This document shows, piece by piece, positions 7,337 through 7,996 of a stretch of 7,996 nucleotides of DNA. Made by a program: the position numbers and the translations under genes. Each line of letters starts with the position of its first letter. The first letter of the stretch is position 1. This DNA is from Candidatus Avipropionibacterium avicola (lineage in GTDB: Bacteria > Actinomycetota > Actinomycetes > Propionibacteriales > Propionibacteriaceae). The DNA is taken from positions 1-7,996 of the forward strand of contig DVLP01000096.1 of NCBI GenBank assembly GCA_018715445.1, read 5' to 3'. The notes under the pieces are model-generated. The model was not told the origin of the DNA. It saw only the letters and a program-made list of their open reading frames with translations, and made no database searches.

Positions 7337-7996
7337 ATGTTCGAGAGATTCACTGACCGGGCCCGCCGAGTGGTGGTGCTGGCGCAGGAGGAAGCCCGCC
7401 TGCTCAATCACAACTACATCGGGACCGAGCACATCCTGCTCGGCCTGATCCATGAGGGCGAGGGCGTTGCCGCCAAGGCGCTGGAGTCGATGGGGATCTC
7501 GCTGGAGGCCGTCCGGGAGAAGGTCGAGGAGATCATCGGCCAGGGCCAGCAGTCGCCCCAGGGACACATCCCCTTCACCCCGCGCGCCAAGCGCGTTCTG
7601 GAGCTCAGCCTGCGCGAAGCGCTGCAGCTCAACCATTCGTACATCGGCACCGAGCACATCCTGCTCGGCCTGATCCGTGAGGGTGAGGGTGTCGCCGCCC
7701 AGGTCCTGGTCAAGCTGGGTGCCGACCTGAACCGGGTGCGCAACCAGGTCCTGCAGCTGCTCAGCGGCTTCCAGGGCGGCAAGGAAGCGGCCACCGCGGG
7801 TGCGCCGGAGCAGGCCTCCGCGCCGAGCTCGTCGATGATTCTGGACCAGTTCGGGCGCAACCTGACCCAGGCGGCCAAGGAGAACCGACTCGACCCGGTG
7901 ATCGGACGTGAGACCGAGATCGAGCGGGTCATGACGGTGTTGAGCCGCCGTACCAAGAACAACCCGGTGCTGATCGGTGAGCCCGGCGTCGGCAAG
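7337..7996 (+). CDS. clpC: ATP-dependent Clp protease ATPase subunit ClpC, N-terminal part
   Basis: ClpC is the Hsp100 AAA+ unfoldase that feeds substrates to the ClpP protease in actinobacteria and is generally essential there. Only 220 residues are in the window, with no stop, out of roughly 840 in a full ClpC. The double Clp-N domain is clear: repeat 1 with [13 protein letters not shown] (26-38) and repeat 2 with [13 protein letters not shown] (101-113), exactly 75 residues apart. A Ser/Ala-rich linker (about 150-167) follows, then the start of AAA domain 1 with [14 protein letters not shown] (185-198), [14 protein letters not shown] and Walker A GEPGVGK (214-220), where the window ends. 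The ATG at 7337 has AGGAG at 7323-7327, 9 bases upstream. [13 protein letters not shown] is the canonical ClpC N-terminus. Confidence 0.97.
   Translation, partial: MFERFTDRARRVVVLAQEEARLLNHNYIGTEHILLGLIHEGEGVAAKALESMGISLEAVREKVEEIIGQGQQSPQGHIPFTPRAKRVLELSLREALQLNHSYIGTEHILLGLIREGEGVAAQVLVKLGADLNRVRNQVLQLLSGFQGGKEAATAGAPEQASAPSSSMILDQFGRNLTQAAKENRLDPVIGRETEIERVMTVLSRRTKNNPVLIGEPGVGK

Overview
The window comes from a high-GC Gram-positive bacterium, almost certainly an actinomycete. Lsr2 and the DUF3180 membrane protein are essentially actinobacterial families. The order hpt, ftsH, folE, folP, folB, folK, DUF3180 ... lsr2, clpC is the conserved actinobacterial housekeeping neighbourhood known from mycobacteria and streptomycetes. 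A member of the Propionibacteriales is my best guess; that is inference from general resemblance and not from any search. All genes read on the + strand, and nothing here looks like an inserted mobile element.

Positions 1-75 may hold the last codons of an upstream gene (tilS would be expected), overlapping the start of hpt (purine salvage, to 608). An 80-base gap carrying a possible 20-codon leader ORF leads to ftsH (689-2872), a membrane AAA+ zinc protease with a long Pro/Gly-rich tail. Ten bases later begins a compact folate operon: folE (2883-3497), folP (3494-4345), folB (4435-4809) and folK (4806-5360), followed by a DUF3180 four-helix membrane protein (5357-5875). Several junctions are 4-base ATGA/GTGA overlaps, which implies translational coupling. 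FolE makes dihydroneopterin triphosphate from GTP, FolB splits dihydroneopterin, FolK pyrophosphorylates the product, and FolP joins it to p-aminobenzoate.

After a roughly 100-base gap comes an unrecognised 228-residue protein (5973-6659) with a two-helix membrane anchor and a long cytoplasmic coiled coil. It sits where other actinobacteria usually carry panC, panD, coaX and lysS. A comparatively AT-rich 136-base region with two back-to-back palindromes precedes lsr2 (6796-7116), the H-NS-like xenogeneic silencer, which ends in a strong hairpin. About 220 bases further on, clpC (from 7337) starts and runs off the window at its first Walker A motif.

Most of the window is ordinary, well-conserved core genome. 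The points worth a second look are the paired palindromes upstream of lsr2, the membrane/coiled-coil protein of unknown function, the contracted gene order, a perfect tandem duplication exactly over the folE stop/folP start junction, and the leader ORF coupled to ftsH.
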